A program made the translations under genes and the position numbers. The notes below the pieces were generated by a model that was not told the origin of the DNA, made no database searches, and was given only the letters and a program-made list of their open reading frames with translations. Shown in pieces: positions 63,357 to 64,000 of a DNA stretch of 64,000 nt (position 1 is its first letter; the number at the start of each line of letters is the position of its first letter). Origin of the DNA: an uncultured Sterolibacteriaceae bacterium (GTDB lineage: Bacteria; Pseudomonadota; Gammaproteobacteria; Burkholderiales; Rhodocyclaceae); contig CALARK010000020.1 in assembly GCA_937888595.1 (NCBI GenBank), forward strand, positions 434,001 to 498,000. Reading direction: 5' to 3'.

Positions 63357-64000
63357 CTAGTGCAGATGGCGGGGCATGGCCTCCGCTTCCTGCTCCGGCA
63401 GTTCGGCATGTACCGGCTCGCCGTCCGGATTCGGATAGAGCGGCGCACCGCAGTCGTCGCAATACTCCAGCGGGAAGCGGTGGTCGAGGATCAGCACTTC
63501 GCGCAGTCCGGCCTCGCGCAGAACCCCCTCGATCTGGCCCGGCAGCTCGGCGGCCTCATCCTCGCTCTCCAGCAGCGGCCAGACGACGCCATGGACCACC
63601 TCGGTCGCATCGCCCAGCGTGAAGCCGATGCGGTACTCCTCGAGTTGCCGGTCGTAGTAGGGTGCGACCACCGCGCGCAGGCTGGCCGCAGGCACGTTCA
63701 GCGCGGTCTGCAGGAAAGCGACCGCCGAGCGCAGCGAATAGGGACGCGAGGCGCGATCCGCTTCACGGACCGCGGCATGAAAAGACTGGGGCAGCAATGG
63801 CTCGATCGCGCAGGCCGGCAACAGCGGCCGCAACGCTTCGCCGCCCTGGCCACGCCACTGCTTGAGCGACTCGGTACGGCTACCGTCCTCCTCCTGCCAG
63901 CGAAACAACGGTGCCCCCGCCGGCGCGCAGACGACCCCGATCAGGTAGCGGGTATCGGAAAGGAAATTCATCGTTTCGGCCATGCTGGAAGCATCGAGCT
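63357..64000 (-). CDS. DUF2863-type protein, C-terminal part (truncated by window)
   Basis: The frame stays open to the window edge, with LDASS before the first ATG at 63983, so the start is probably outside. The visible 214 residues contain TRYLIGVVCAPAGAPLFRWQEEDG, AVVAPYYDRQLEEYRIGFTLGDATEVVHGVVWPLLESEDE and a C-terminal CDDCGAPLYPNPDGEPVHAELPE with a cysteine pair. I recognise this as the betaproteobacterial DUF2863 family, of unknown function. It is cotranscribed with recR. Confidence 0.75.
   Translation of the reverse strand, partial: LDASSMAETMNFLSDTRYLIGVVCAPAGAPLFRWQEEDGSRTESLKQWRGQGGEALRPLLPACAIEPLLPQSFHAAVREADRASRPYSLRSAVAFLQTALNVPAASLRAVVAPYYDRQLEEYRIGFTLGDATEVVHGVVWPLLESEDEAAELPGQIEGVLREAGLREVLILDHRFPLEYCDDCGAPLYPNPDGEPVHAELPEQEAEAMPRHLH

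Overview
The window is a compact, GC-rich chromosomal segment of a betaproteobacterium, most probably in or near the Rhodocyclales. The evidence is gene content and order: petA-petB-petC followed by sspA-sspB, the rpsF-priB-rpsR-rplI-dnaB ribosomal/replication block, a MaoC-phosphotransacetylase fusion next to ackA, alaA-hom-thrC, and a DUF2863-type protein. Genes are tightly packed with many ATGA overlaps. No insertion sequence, prophage, integrase or CRISPR array is visible, and no gene-free stretch exceeds 300 bases.

Layout. 1-7.5 kb: an edge-truncated metallo-beta-lactamase/cyclic-nucleotide-binding protein, dadA, msrB, a yciB-yciI-bolA run, a parvulin isomerase, a DMT exporter and mtfA. 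7.5-10.2 kb: the MaoC-PTA fusion with ackA (acyl-CoA to acyl-phosphate to ATP). 10.3-21.7 kb: a translationally coupled signalling operon (periplasmic binding protein, hybrid histidine kinase, response regulator with GGDEF and EAL, YitT protein), then a soluble hybrid kinase coupled to an enoyl-CoA hydratase. 21.7-30.5 kb: prfC, a SpoIIE-PAS-GGDEF-EAL protein, prfB with its programmed frameshift, lysS and mnmC. 30.5-43 kb: a second signalling region with a binding lipoprotein between two sensor kinases, a glycine-zipper protein, gltX, a heme-c-type hybrid kinase and an HD-GYP response regulator. 43-53 kb: an MFS exporter, HU, a 45-residue membrane peptide, thrC, hom and alaA with a membrane protein wedged inside, then Mth938, EamA, peroxiredoxin and phoH genes. 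53-64 kb: dnaB, rplI, rpsR, priB and rpsF, an HDOD protein, tRNA-Arg(CCU), sspBA, petCBA, a CoA transferase, recR and a truncated DUF2863 gene.

Two themes stand out. First, signalling density: five sensor kinases (four hybrid), three proteins with c-di-GMP domains, two substrate-binding proteins without transporter genes, an HDOD protein and a cNMP-domain protein lie within 64 kb. This suggests binding-protein-to-kinase-to-c-di-GMP circuits. Second, a dispersed palindromic element of about 27 bp occurs about 15 times, counting degenerate copies. Its head is AAAAGTC, its arms are GGCGCCG and CGGCGCC, and its loop is GCGGGA. It lies in gaps, across stop codons, at a promoter and a ribosome binding site, and in frame inside at least six genes, mostly at domain linkers. 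Its consensus has no stop codon in any of six frames. An 11-bp phased array of CTGTGGAAA motifs upstream of dnaB is a further unexplained signal.
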